Shown here: one piece after another, positions 50,693 through 58,732 of the stretch
Layout: each line of letters opens with the position of its first letter
Numbering within the stretch: position 1 is the stretch's first letter
Source: Candidatus Phosphoribacter baldrii
GTDB lineage: Bacteria > Actinomycetota > Actinomycetes > Actinomycetales > Dermatophilaceae
Assembly (NCBI GenBank): GCA_016704565.1
Contig: JADIZV010000001.1
Span: 1,178,001-1,242,000 of the forward strand
DNA length: 64,000 nucleotides
Direction of reading: 5' to 3'
Translations under genes and position numbers: made by a program
The notes under the pieces: model-generated
Databases searched by the model: none
What the model was told of the DNA's origin: nothing
What the model saw: the letters and a program-made list of their open reading frames with translations, nothing else

Positions 50693-51643
50693 GTGCTGCG
50701 CCTTCCCGACTCCTGGGTCTGGGACTCCTGGTATGCCGTCGCCGACGGCTGGCATCACGCGTTCTACCTGCGCGCCTCGCGTGGCCTGCGCGACCCGGAT
50801 CGCCGGCATCGGCACCCGAGCGTCGGCCATGCCGTCTCAAGCGATCTGCGGGAGTGGACGGTGCTCCCTGACGCGCTCGCCGTGTCGGAGTCGCCTGCCT
50901 TCGACGACTGGACGACCTGGACCGGCAGCATCGTTCGCGACGACGCCAGGAGCAGGTGGGTCATGGCCTATACGGGCTCCAGCCGGGCCGACGGCGGTCT
51001 CGTGCAGCGGATCGGCTTTGCCACCTCGCTCGATCTGCTCACCTGGGACAAGACCGACCCGACGACGGTGCTGGGCGCCGATCCGCGCTGGTACGAGACG
51101 CTCGGCACCTCCGACTGGTTCGACGAAGCCTGGCGCGACCCGTTCCTCTTCCACGGCGATGACGGGCGGTGGCACATGTATGTCACCGCTCGCGCCAACC
51201 ACGGCCCGGTTCGCGGGCGCGGCGTCGTCGGCCACGCGACGTCGCTCGACCTGGACACCTGGACGGTCCACCCTCCGATCACCGAACCCGGGCGGGGCTT
51301 CGGGCAGCTGGAGGTCACTCAGGTCGAAATCGTGAACGGCGTTCCGACGCTCGTATTCTGTTGCTGCTGGCCCGAATTGGATGACGACGGCAAGGCCCGT
51401 CATGGTGCTGGCGGCGTCTTCAGCGTGACCGGCCCCTCCGTCCTCGGCCCGTTCGACATCGCCGCCGCCCGGCGTTTCCCCGACGCCGCCCTGTATGCCG
51501 CGCGCCTGGTTCGCATGGATGCGGGCTGGGTGCTGATCGGCTTCGCCAACGAGGTGAACGGTCAGTTCGTGGGGGAGCTGATGGATCCGATCCCGGTCAC
51601 CAGCCGAGCCGGCGAGGGCCTGGTCAGGCTGGGTGGCGATTGA
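50693..51643 (+). CDS. Five-bladed beta-propeller glycosidase-like protein (GH32/43/68 type)
   Basis: 316 residues. Repeating blade patterns (WDSWYAVADGWHHAFYLRAS, WTTWTGSIVRDDARSRWVMA, WRDPFLFHGDDGRWHMYVTA) with acidic residues at the expected places (near WDSW and WRDPF) and a Glu in GQLEVTQVEIV. It resembles intracellular fructosidase- or levansucrase-like families; substrate unknown. GTG 50693 has GAGGA about 7 bases upstream. No signal peptide. Confidence 0.72.
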   Translation: MLRLPDSWVWDSWYAVADGWHHAFYLRASRGLRDPDRRHRHPSVGHAVSSDLREWTVLPDALAVSESPAFDDWTTWTGSIVRDDARSRWVMAYTGSSRADGGLVQRIGFATSLDLLTWDKTDPTTVLGADPRWYETLGTSDWFDEAWRDPFLFHGDDGRWHMYVTARANHGPVRGRGVVGHATSLDLDTWTVHPPITEPGRGFGQLEVTQVEIVNGVPTLVFCCCWPELDDDGKARHGAGGVFSVTGPSVLGPFDIAAARRFPDAALYAARLVRMDAGWVLIGFANEVNGQFVGELMDPIPVTSRAGEGLVRLGGD

Positions 51644-51700
51644 CGAACGGGGCCCCAGGCGGCATACCTGCCCGGCTAGGCGGGCGGCACGAAGGCGAGG

Positions 51701-52222
51701 TCAGATGATCCGGTGGATCGCGTCGATCGCTCCGCGCAGATAGCGCTCGACGATCTGCTTCTCGGCGTCGTCGAAAGTTGCGTCCATCTGCGCCAGCGCA
51801 GCGAACATCGGGACGAGATAACCGAGGACCTCTTCACGGGCTGAGTCGGTGAGCACGACCTGGGTGCGCCGGCCATCGGTGGCATGCGCGACTCGGCGGA
51901 CGTGGCCGCGGGCTTCGAGCCGGTCGACGATGCCCGACGACGCCGCTGAGGTGACGCCCAGCTCGCGGGCCAGCTCGACCGGGCCGTGCGGCGAGCGGAC
52001 GAGGAGCTCCAACGCCCGCAACTCGGTGTGGCCGACCTCGGCGCGCCGCGCAATGCTCGGCCCCACTTGCTCGGCGAGGTCGAGCAGCTCCCGAAGGACG
52101 AGCAACGTCTGACCCGATCGCCATTCGTTGACGAACGCCGTGTGGGGAAGCGGCGAATCCGGCCGCTCCCCGGGTGCTGCTCCCGTTGCCTCACGGCCCG
52201 GGCTTGACTGCGGGTCACTCAT
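51701..52222 (-). CDS. MarR-family regulator
   Basis: 173 residues. Winged helix ~62-125: ALELLVRSPHGPVELARELG, VTSAASSGIVDRLEARGHVRR, DGRRTQVVLTD. The N-terminal 35 residues are extra. The gene is divergent from the MMPL transporter gene across 59 bases, and a perfect 15-bp palindrome touches its start codon, so it probably represses both. Confidence 0.88.
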   Translation of the reverse strand: MSDPQSSPGREATGAAPGERPDSPLPHTAFVNEWRSGQTLLVLRELLDLAEQVGPSIARRAEVGHTELRALELLVRSPHGPVELARELGVTSAASSGIVDRLEARGHVRRVAHATDGRRTQVVLTDSAREEVLGYLVPMFAALAQMDATFDDAEKQIVERYLRGAIDAIHRII

Positions 52223-52237
52223 TAGATTAGTAATCTA
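52223..52237. promoter_or_regulatory. MarR-type operator, 15-bp perfect palindrome
   Basis: TAGATTAGTAATCTA is a perfect inverted repeat centred on G52230, in an AT-rich island of an otherwise ~70% GC region. It directly abuts the marR start codon and lies 45 bases before the transporter start. Confidence 0.75.
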
Positions 52238-52281
52238 CTTACTTACTTGTCGAAACACCAGACTCCCGAACGGATCCTCCC

Positions 52282-54345
52282 ATGACGCGTCTCGGCCAAG
52301 CCACTGTCGACCTCATCGTGCATCGGCGTCGGTCATGGCTCGTGGCCCTGTTGCTGGTCCTGGTGGCAGGTGGCGTCATCGGAGCGATGAAGGAGGCCAC
52401 CCGCACGACAAGCGCCCTGGATGGCCTGCCCGTCGGCGCCGAGAGCACGGCGGTCGTCGAAGCCCTGCAGACCTTCCCGAAGAAGGAGGGTTCCAGCGCC
52501 GTCGTCCTCTACACGGCCGACAACGGCACGTTCGACGACGCGACGGTCTCAACTCTGCGCACCACGCTGCAGGGCAAGATCGCCGGACCGCTGCAGGTGA
52601 GTCAGGACAAGACGGCAGCCATCGGCATCGTCCCCATCACCGCCACCGGCAACTCCGGGATCTCGACGGCCGTCAAGGAGCTCCGCGCCACCCTCAAAGC
52701 GAGCCCCCCGGCCGGTGTCACCGTCCAGGTGACCGGTCCCGCCGCGGTCCAAGCCGATCTCGGCGCGGTGTTCGAGGGCGCCAACACCCGACTGCTCCTC
52801 GCCACCGCCTCGGTGGTGGCCCTGCTGCTGCTCATCACCTACCGCAGCCCAGTCCTCTGGCTGGTGCCGCTGCTCGTCGTCGGCATCGCCGACCGCCTCG
52901 CTGCTGTGCTCGCCACCCACGTGCTGAAGACCTTCAACGTTGCGTGGGACGAGTCGACGATCGGCATCCTCTCCGTCCTCGTGTTCGGCGCTGGCACCGA
53001 CTACGCCCTCCTGCTCATCTCCCGCTACCGGGACGAGTTGCGCCGCGAGCCCGACCGGTATGCCGCGATGCGCTACGCCCTGCGGCATACGGGAGAGGCG
53101 GTCCTGCTCAGCGCGACGACGGTGGTCCTCGGCGTGCTCACCCTGCTGCTGTCTGTCTTCCCCGGCACGCGGGGGCTTGGCCTCGCCAGCGCTGTCGGCA
53201 TTGTCGTGGCGGCGGGCTACGCGTTGGTCGTGCTGCCCGCAGTCCTCGTCCTCTTCGGTCGTTGGGTGTTCTGGCCGGTCGTTCCCCGGGTTGGTCAGGC
53301 GGCGTTGGTCGACCAGCGCTCGTTCTGGCGTCGGGTCGGCGACCAGGTGGCCGCCCGACCCCGAGCCTTCGTGATCGGCACGCTCGTCCTGCTGGCGCTC
53401 ATGGCCGGTGGGCTCACCCAGGTGCGTAGCGGGCTCTCGCAGACCGACCAGTTCCTCGCGAAGCCGGAGGCCATCGCCGCGTCGGAGCGGTTGGCCAAGT
53501 CCTTCCCGGCCGGCAATTCCGACCCGCTCATCGTCGTCACTGAGGGCGATCCGGCCGCGGTCGTCGCCGCCGCAACGACGGTTCCGTCAGTCGCCTCCGC
53601 CACCGCCGGTCAGCGCACCGACCGGCTGGCACAGGTGAGTGTTGTCCTCAAGCCCGAGCCGGGCAGCGACGAGGCGCGCACGGCGGTGCGGGACGTGCGG
53701 GCGGCACTGCACGGCATACCGGGGACCCTGGTCGGTGGCACGGAGGCGAGGGGCGTTGATGCCGCCGATGCCGCGTCCCGCGACCGAGGGATCATCTTCC
53801 CGCTCATCCTCGGGCTGGTGCTGCTCGCTCTGCTGGTGCTGTTGCGGTCGGTCGTCGCGCCGCTCATCCTCGTCGGGACGGTCATCCTCACCTTCCTGGC
53901 GTCAGTCGGTGCCTCGTGGTGGATCTTCACCAAGGTGTTCGGCTTCAGTGCCCTGGATGTCGGGGCGCCGCTCTACACGTTCCTGTTCCTCGTGGCGCTC
54001 GGCGTCGACTACAACATCTTCCTGGTCACCCGGGCCCGCGAAGAGGCGGTGGAGCACGGCTCGCGGGCCGGAATGCTGCGCGCCCTGGCGGCGACCGGTG
54101 GGGTCATCACCAGCGCGGGCATCCTGTTGGCCGCTGTGTTTGCGGTGCTCGGCGTCCTGCCGCTGGTCGTGCTGGCCCAGATCGGTGTCATCATCTGCCT
54201 CGGCGTCCTGCTGGACACCCTCGTCGTGCGGACCGTGCTGGTGCCCGCTATCGCCCTGCTGCTCGGCGACCGGTTCTGGTGGCCTCGCCAGGTGACCGCG
54301 GTGAGGGCAACACCGACGCATGCGGCAGTGCAGCCGGGGGTGTGA
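52282..54345 (+). CDS. MMPL/RND-family membrane transporter
   Basis: 687 residues. Two repeats of one helix plus large extracytoplasmic loop plus five helices; the helix bundles lie near 165-315 and 505-670. Motifs FGAGTDYALLLISRYRDELRR and VALGVDYNIFLVTRAREEAVEHG are the paired GxGxDY/F blocks of MMPL proteins. It exports lipids or drugs using proton flow. Control by the divergent MarR protein suggests induction by a substrate. Confidence 0.9.
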   Translation: MTRLGQATVDLIVHRRRSWLVALLLVLVAGGVIGAMKEATRTTSALDGLPVGAESTAVVEALQTFPKKEGSSAVVLYTADNGTFDDATVSTLRTTLQGKIAGPLQVSQDKTAAIGIVPITATGNSGISTAVKELRATLKASPPAGVTVQVTGPAAVQADLGAVFEGANTRLLLATASVVALLLLITYRSPVLWLVPLLVVGIADRLAAVLATHVLKTFNVAWDESTIGILSVLVFGAGTDYALLLISRYRDELRREPDRYAAMRYALRHTGEAVLLSATTVVLGVLTLLLSVFPGTRGLGLASAVGIVVAAGYALVVLPAVLVLFGRWVFWPVVPRVGQAALVDQRSFWRRVGDQVAARPRAFVIGTLVLLALMAGGLTQVRSGLSQTDQFLAKPEAIAASERLAKSFPAGNSDPLIVVTEGDPAAVVAAATTVPSVASATAGQRTDRLAQVSVVLKPEPGSDEARTAVRDVRAALHGIPGTLVGGTEARGVDAADAASRDRGIIFPLILGLVLLALLVLLRSVVAPLILVGTVILTFLASVGASWWIFTKVFGFSALDVGAPLYTFLFLVALGVDYNIFLVTRAREEAVEHGSRAGMLRALAATGGVITSAGILLAAVFAVLGVLPLVVLAQIGVIICLGVLLDTLVVRTVLVPAIALLLGDRFWWPRQVTAVRATPTHAAVQPGV

Positions 54346-54348
54346 GCG

Positions 54349-55413
54349 TTGTTCGATGGCTTCGCTCGCCAGTGGACCCCGCTGCTCCCATCGGCCGAGA
54401 TCACGACGACACCACGTCGGATCAAGGTCGCCGGAGAGGACCTCGTCGCGTGGCGACCGCAGCCGGACGCCCTGCCGGGGGTGCTGCTCGACCGATGCCC
54501 GCACCGGGGCGTCTCGCTGGCGCTCGGGAAGCGGACCGATGACGGGTCGCTGGCCTGCGCCTTCCACGGCTGGGAGTTTCGGCGTGACGGCGGATGTGCC
54601 TACATTCCGTTCAACCCGGACGCCGCGCGGTCTCGGCTTGGCGCGACCGCGCTGCCGGTGCGGGAGACGGCCGGGTTCGTCTGGGTCTTCACCGGCTTCG
54701 CGGGAGAGGGCTCGGACCCGGCGACCGACGCGAGCGACTCGAATGACCCCCACGACGTGAGTGACCCCGGCACCCCCAGCACCCCCAGCGACCCGAGCGA
54801 TCTGGGCGAACCCAACGTCCACGAACAGTTGGGCGACCCCGGCCTGACCCGGCACGACCACTGGGAGGAGTGGGACTGTCACTGGACCCGGGCCATGGAG
54901 AACATGCTCGACTTCCCGCATCTACCGTTCATCCACCGCACGACCATCGGGCGCTTCGTGTTGTCCAAGATGCACCGCGACTCGCGGTTACATCTGACGG
55001 TGACGGACACGGCATACGGGTTCGCGTTGGAGTCGCGCGTCGACGACCACCCGCCGTCGGCCGCCCTGCGGTGGTATCGCCCACACGGGATGGTCCTGGA
55101 CACCACGCCAGACCCCCGGATCATGCGGCTGCATGTGTGGTGCGTCCCGATCGACGACGGGCACACCCGGATGCTGCTCACCTCGGTGCGCAACTTCGCC
55201 CAAAACCCGGCGGCGTCGTTGGGGATCAACCGGTTCAACCTCACCGTGCTCCGCCAGGACCGGGCGGTCGTCGAGTCGAGCGCCCCCGCCGTCGTCCCAG
55301 AGGGGCCGGTCGAACGGTCGGTGCCGAGTGACAAACCGACCCTGACCTTCCGCACGTGGTATCACCGCACCCTCGCGGGCTCCAGCGTCCCCGACCCCAG
55401 GGTGCGCCGATGA
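54349..55413 (+). CDS. Rieske non-haem iron oxygenase with a disordered insert
   Basis: 354 residues, probable TTG start three bases after the MMPL stop. The Rieske cluster ligands are CPHRG near 47 and CAFHGW near 67; the catalytic iron site is ENMLDFPHLPFIH near 184 (NxxDxxHxxxxH). Residues ~120-160 between the two are an Asp/Ser/Pro-rich insert absent from typical family members. ATGA overlap to the FAD enzyme gene and then to a CFAS gene suggests oxidation of a lipid chain; this is inference. Confidence 0.83.
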   Translation: MFDGFARQWTPLLPSAEITTTPRRIKVAGEDLVAWRPQPDALPGVLLDRCPHRGVSLALGKRTDDGSLACAFHGWEFRRDGGCAYIPFNPDAARSRLGATALPVRETAGFVWVFTGFAGEGSDPATDASDSNDPHDVSDPGTPSTPSDPSDLGEPNVHEQLGDPGLTRHDHWEEWDCHWTRAMENMLDFPHLPFIHRTTIGRFVLSKMHRDSRLHLTVTDTAYGFALESRVDDHPPSAALRWYRPHGMVLDTTPDPRIMRLHVWCVPIDDGHTRMLLTSVRNFAQNPAASLGINRFNLTVLRQDRAVVESSAPAVVPEGPVERSVPSDKPTLTFRTWYHRTLAGSSVPDPRVRR

Positions 55414-56732
55414 CCGGCGCTTCGGTGGCGGGTGCCACTGGGCCGTCCGGCCCGCGCGGCGCCTCCGCTCGCGAGCGGATCGCGGTCGTGGGATCCGGCG
55501 TTTCCGGGCTCACCGCGGCATACCTGCTCGCCCGGGTGCACGACGTCATCCTGTTCGAGGCCGACGAACGGCTGGGCGGGCACGCCCACACCCACTCGGT
55601 GGCTGGGTCGCAGGGGCCGCTCGCGGTCGACTCGGGGTTCATCGTCTTCAACGACCGGACCTATCCGGTGCTGCAACGGCTCTTTGCCGAGTTGGGCGTG
55701 CAGGGGCGTCCCACCGAGATGTCGATGAGCGTCCGGGACGACGTGTCCGGCATCGAATTCGCTGGTGGCAGAGGGCTGCCCGGGTTCGTTGCCCGGCCGC
55801 GTCAGCTCACCGATCCCGCGTATTGGCGGATGCTCACCGGGGTGCGGCGTTTCCATGGTCTGGCCCGGGAGTTCCTCGCGCAGACCGACGACGAGGACAC
55901 GACGACGCTCGGCGAGTTCGTCCGCGCGGCTGGCTTCGGTCCCGACTTCATCCGCCTGTATGCCGTGCCCGTCGTCGCATGCGTCTGGTCCACCGGAGGG
56001 GGCGATGCGCTGGACTACCCGGCGCGCTACCTGTTCCGGTTCCTCGACCACCACGGGATGCTGTCGATCGGCGACTCACCGCAGTGGTTCACCGTCGTCG
56101 GTGGGTCCCGGTCCTATGTCGACGCCATCGCCGCCCGGTTGCCCGACATCCGGCGCGGCCGGCCGGTGCGCGCCGTCCTGCGCCACCCCGACCGGGTCGA
56201 GGTCATCGACGCGGCGGGCGGCCGGATCCAGGTGGATCGGGTCGTCATCGCCACCCATCCCGACCAAGCGTTGAGCCTGTTGGCCGACCCGCTGCCGTTG
56301 GAGGAGGAGGTCCTCGGCGCCTTCCGCTATTCGACGAACGAGGCTGTCCTGCATAGCGATCCGTCCCTCTTGCCGCTGTCCCGGGGGGCGCAGGCGTCGT
56401 GGAACTACCTCGTCCGGGGTGATCGGGAACCCGCCGAGGCGGGGCCGCCCATGGTGACCTACTGGATGAACCGCCTCCAGGGCCTGCCCACCAGCGACCC
56501 CCTGTTCGTCACGCTCAACGGGTCGGATCGGATCAGCCCCGAGCATGTCGTCGCCTCGATGACCTACGACCACCCGCTCTATGACGTCGCCGCAGTCCGG
56601 GCCCAGCGGCGGCTGGCCCAGCTAAGTGTCGGCCGCACGGCATACGCGGGGGCCTATCACGGCTGGGGGTTCCACGAGGATGGCGCCCGCTCCGGGGTGG
56701 CCGCCGCGGCCGCGCTGGGGGTGACCTGGTGA
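55410..56732 (+). CDS. FAD-dependent amine-oxidase-like protein (COG2907/UfaD type)
   Basis: 440 residues. The FAD loop is VVGSGVSGLTAAYLLARVHD then LFEADERLGGHAHTHSV near 43-60; DSGFIVFNDRTYPVLQRL near 76; the tail GRTAYAGAYHGWGFHEDGARSG closes the FAD site. COG2907 proteins sit with DUF1365 and CFAS genes in many bacteria; in Rhodobacter the homologue UfaD acts on methylated acyl chains during furan fatty acid synthesis. Here it is the middle gene of such a set, overlapping both neighbours by 4 bases. Confidence 0.85.
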   Translation: MTGASVAGATGPSGPRGASARERIAVVGSGVSGLTAAYLLARVHDVILFEADERLGGHAHTHSVAGSQGPLAVDSGFIVFNDRTYPVLQRLFAELGVQGRPTEMSMSVRDDVSGIEFAGGRGLPGFVARPRQLTDPAYWRMLTGVRRFHGLAREFLAQTDDEDTTTLGEFVRAAGFGPDFIRLYAVPVVACVWSTGGGDALDYPARYLFRFLDHHGMLSIGDSPQWFTVVGGSRSYVDAIAARLPDIRRGRPVRAVLRHPDRVEVIDAAGGRIQVDRVVIATHPDQALSLLADPLPLEEEVLGAFRYSTNEAVLHSDPSLLPLSRGAQASWNYLVRGDREPAEAGPPMVTYWMNRLQGLPTSDPLFVTLNGSDRISPEHVVASMTYDHPLYDVAAVRAQRRLAQLSVGRTAYAGAYHGWGFHEDGARSGVAAAAALGVTW

Positions 56733-58717
56733 CCGCCGAGCCGCAGGTCGTGCCGGACCTTCCCGCACTTCCGGCCCTGGTCATCGGGACCGTGCGGCAT
56801 ACCCGCTTCCGGCCGTTGCGCCATGCCTTCACAAACACGCACTACCAATGGCTGGTCGACCTCGACACGCCGCCTCGGCTGCCACGACGGTTGCGTCAGC
56901 TCTCCGAACTGCGCGCCGAGGATCATCTCGACGGCGTCGCGACCAGCCTGCCAGAGCTGAAAACCGTTGTGTTGGACCGGGTTCGAGCTGCTGGTGTCGC
57001 CCTCCCCGACTCGACCCGGGTGCTGCTGCTTGCCCACGGGAGGGTGCTCGGCCACGTCTTCGACCCCCTGTCCGTCTTCTGGTGCCTCGACTCAGCGGGC
57101 CAACCCCTCGCCGCTGTCCTCGAAGTCCGCAACACGTATGCCGGCCGGCACACCTACGTCCTCACCCCCGGTCCGCGCGGGGAGGCCGAGGTCGACAAGG
57201 ACTTCCTCGTCTCGCCCTTCAACGACACCACCGGCCGGTATGCCGTGCGCCTGCACCTCACCCGGGATCGCGTCACGGTCGCCATCCGGTTGGATCGCGA
57301 CGGCGAGCGACTGCTCAGTGCGACCGTCACGGGTCGACCCGTCCCGTTGACGGCTGGCACGTTGGCCCGAACCTTGCTTCGGCACCCGTTGATGCCTCAG
57401 CGGGTGAGCTCGATGATCCGCGTCCACGGAATCTACCTGTGGGCGCGTCGGCTGCCGGTAGTTCGGGAAAAGGCTTCTCCCGCAGGCCTGGTCGATCCGC
57501 GGATCGCACCGGCAGGGCGGCATACCCTCCTGACGCGAGGTGCCGTGGCACGCAGCCTCGTCCGGTTGCTCGTCGGCTCACTGCCGGTGCGCCTGCGACT
57601 TCCCGACGGCACGACGTGGGGGGCCGGCGGCGCTGATGCGCCAGTCCTGCAGGTCAACCGGCCCGCCGACCTGTTCCGGCGACTGGAGACCCACCCGAAG
57701 ATCGGGCTGGGGGAGGCCTACATGGCCGGCGACTGGCAGGCGGCTGACGGGACCGATCTGGGTGACCTGCTCACGCCGTTTGCCGCCCGGGTCGAACGGC
57801 TGTTGCCCCGGCCGATCCTCGCCCTTCGCGGGATCGTGGAGCGGGCCATCCCGCATCACCACCGCAACACCCCGGAAGGGTCGCGCGCCAACATCGCGGC
57901 GCACTACGACCTCAGCAACGACCTGTTCGCGGGCTTCCTCGACGAGACGATGACCTACAGCAGCGCACTGTTCGACGAGGCGGCGGGACCGTGGAGCGAG
58001 CAGGATCTGGCCACGGCCCAGCGTCGCAAGATCGATGCCGCCCTCGACGCGGCCGGTGTCACCGCAGGCACCTGGCTGCTCGAAATCGGCACCGGTTGGG
58101 GCGAGTTGGCGGTCCGCGCGGCGTCCCGCGGCGCCTTTGTCACGACGATCACGTTGTCCCGGGAGCAGCAGGCCCTCGCGCAGGAACGGGTCGCCGCGTT
58201 GGGGTTGTCCGACCGGGTCGACGTGCAGCTCAAGGACTACCGAGAGGTGACGGGGCAGTTCGACGCTGTCGTGAGCATCGAGATGATCGAGGCGGTGGGC
58301 GAGGAGTTCTGGCCGGCCTACCTCCAAGCCATCGACCGGTTGCTGACGCCCGACGGAACCGCCGTCGTCCAGGCCATCCTCATGGACCACCACCGTTACC
58401 TCGCGACCCGCAACTCCTACGGCTGGATCCAGAAGCACATCTTCCCCGGCGGCCTTCTCCCGTCACTGGAGGCGCTCGAGGAGGTGGCGACGCGGCATAC
58501 CGGGCTGCGGGTCCGGCGGATCCACCCGTTCGGCGCGCACTACGCGCACACCTTGCGACGCTGGCGCCGGACCTTCGACGCGAACTGGCCGCAGATCGCG
58601 TCACACGGCTTCGACGAGGTGTTCCGCCGCCAGTGGGAGTTCTACCTGGCCTACTGCGAGGCCGGGTTCGCGACGGGCTATCTCGACGTCGCTCAGCTCA
58701 CCTTCCGCCGAGGCTGA
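56729..58717 (+). CDS. DUF1365 fused to cyclopropane-fatty-acyl-phospholipid synthase-like methyltransferase
   Basis: 662 residues. DUF1365 spans ~13-245 (RHTRFRPLRHAFTNTHYQWL, FDPLSVFWCLD, VRNTYAGRHTYVL). The CFAS-type part follows: YMAGDWQAADGTDLGDLL near 330, AHYDLSNDLFAGFLDETMTY near 391, SAM loop LLEIGTGWGELAVRAA near 450, EMIEAVGEEFWPAYL near 516. The two are usually separate adjacent genes. It would methylate or cyclopropanate unsaturated acyl chains of phospholipids. The GTG overlaps the preceding stop. Confidence 0.87.
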   Translation: MTAEPQVVPDLPALPALVIGTVRHTRFRPLRHAFTNTHYQWLVDLDTPPRLPRRLRQLSELRAEDHLDGVATSLPELKTVVLDRVRAAGVALPDSTRVLLLAHGRVLGHVFDPLSVFWCLDSAGQPLAAVLEVRNTYAGRHTYVLTPGPRGEAEVDKDFLVSPFNDTTGRYAVRLHLTRDRVTVAIRLDRDGERLLSATVTGRPVPLTAGTLARTLLRHPLMPQRVSSMIRVHGIYLWARRLPVVREKASPAGLVDPRIAPAGRHTLLTRGAVARSLVRLLVGSLPVRLRLPDGTTWGAGGADAPVLQVNRPADLFRRLETHPKIGLGEAYMAGDWQAADGTDLGDLLTPFAARVERLLPRPILALRGIVERAIPHHHRNTPEGSRANIAAHYDLSNDLFAGFLDETMTYSSALFDEAAGPWSEQDLATAQRRKIDAALDAAGVTAGTWLLEIGTGWGELAVRAASRGAFVTTITLSREQQALAQERVAALGLSDRVDVQLKDYREVTGQFDAVVSIEMIEAVGEEFWPAYLQAIDRLLTPDGTAVVQAILMDHHRYLATRNSYGWIQKHIFPGGLLPSLEALEEVATRHTGLRVRRIHPFGAHYAHTLRRWRRTFDANWPQIASHGFDEVFRRQWEFYLAYCEAGFATGYLDVAQLTFRRG

Positions 58718-58732
58718 CCTGGCCGCAACGGT

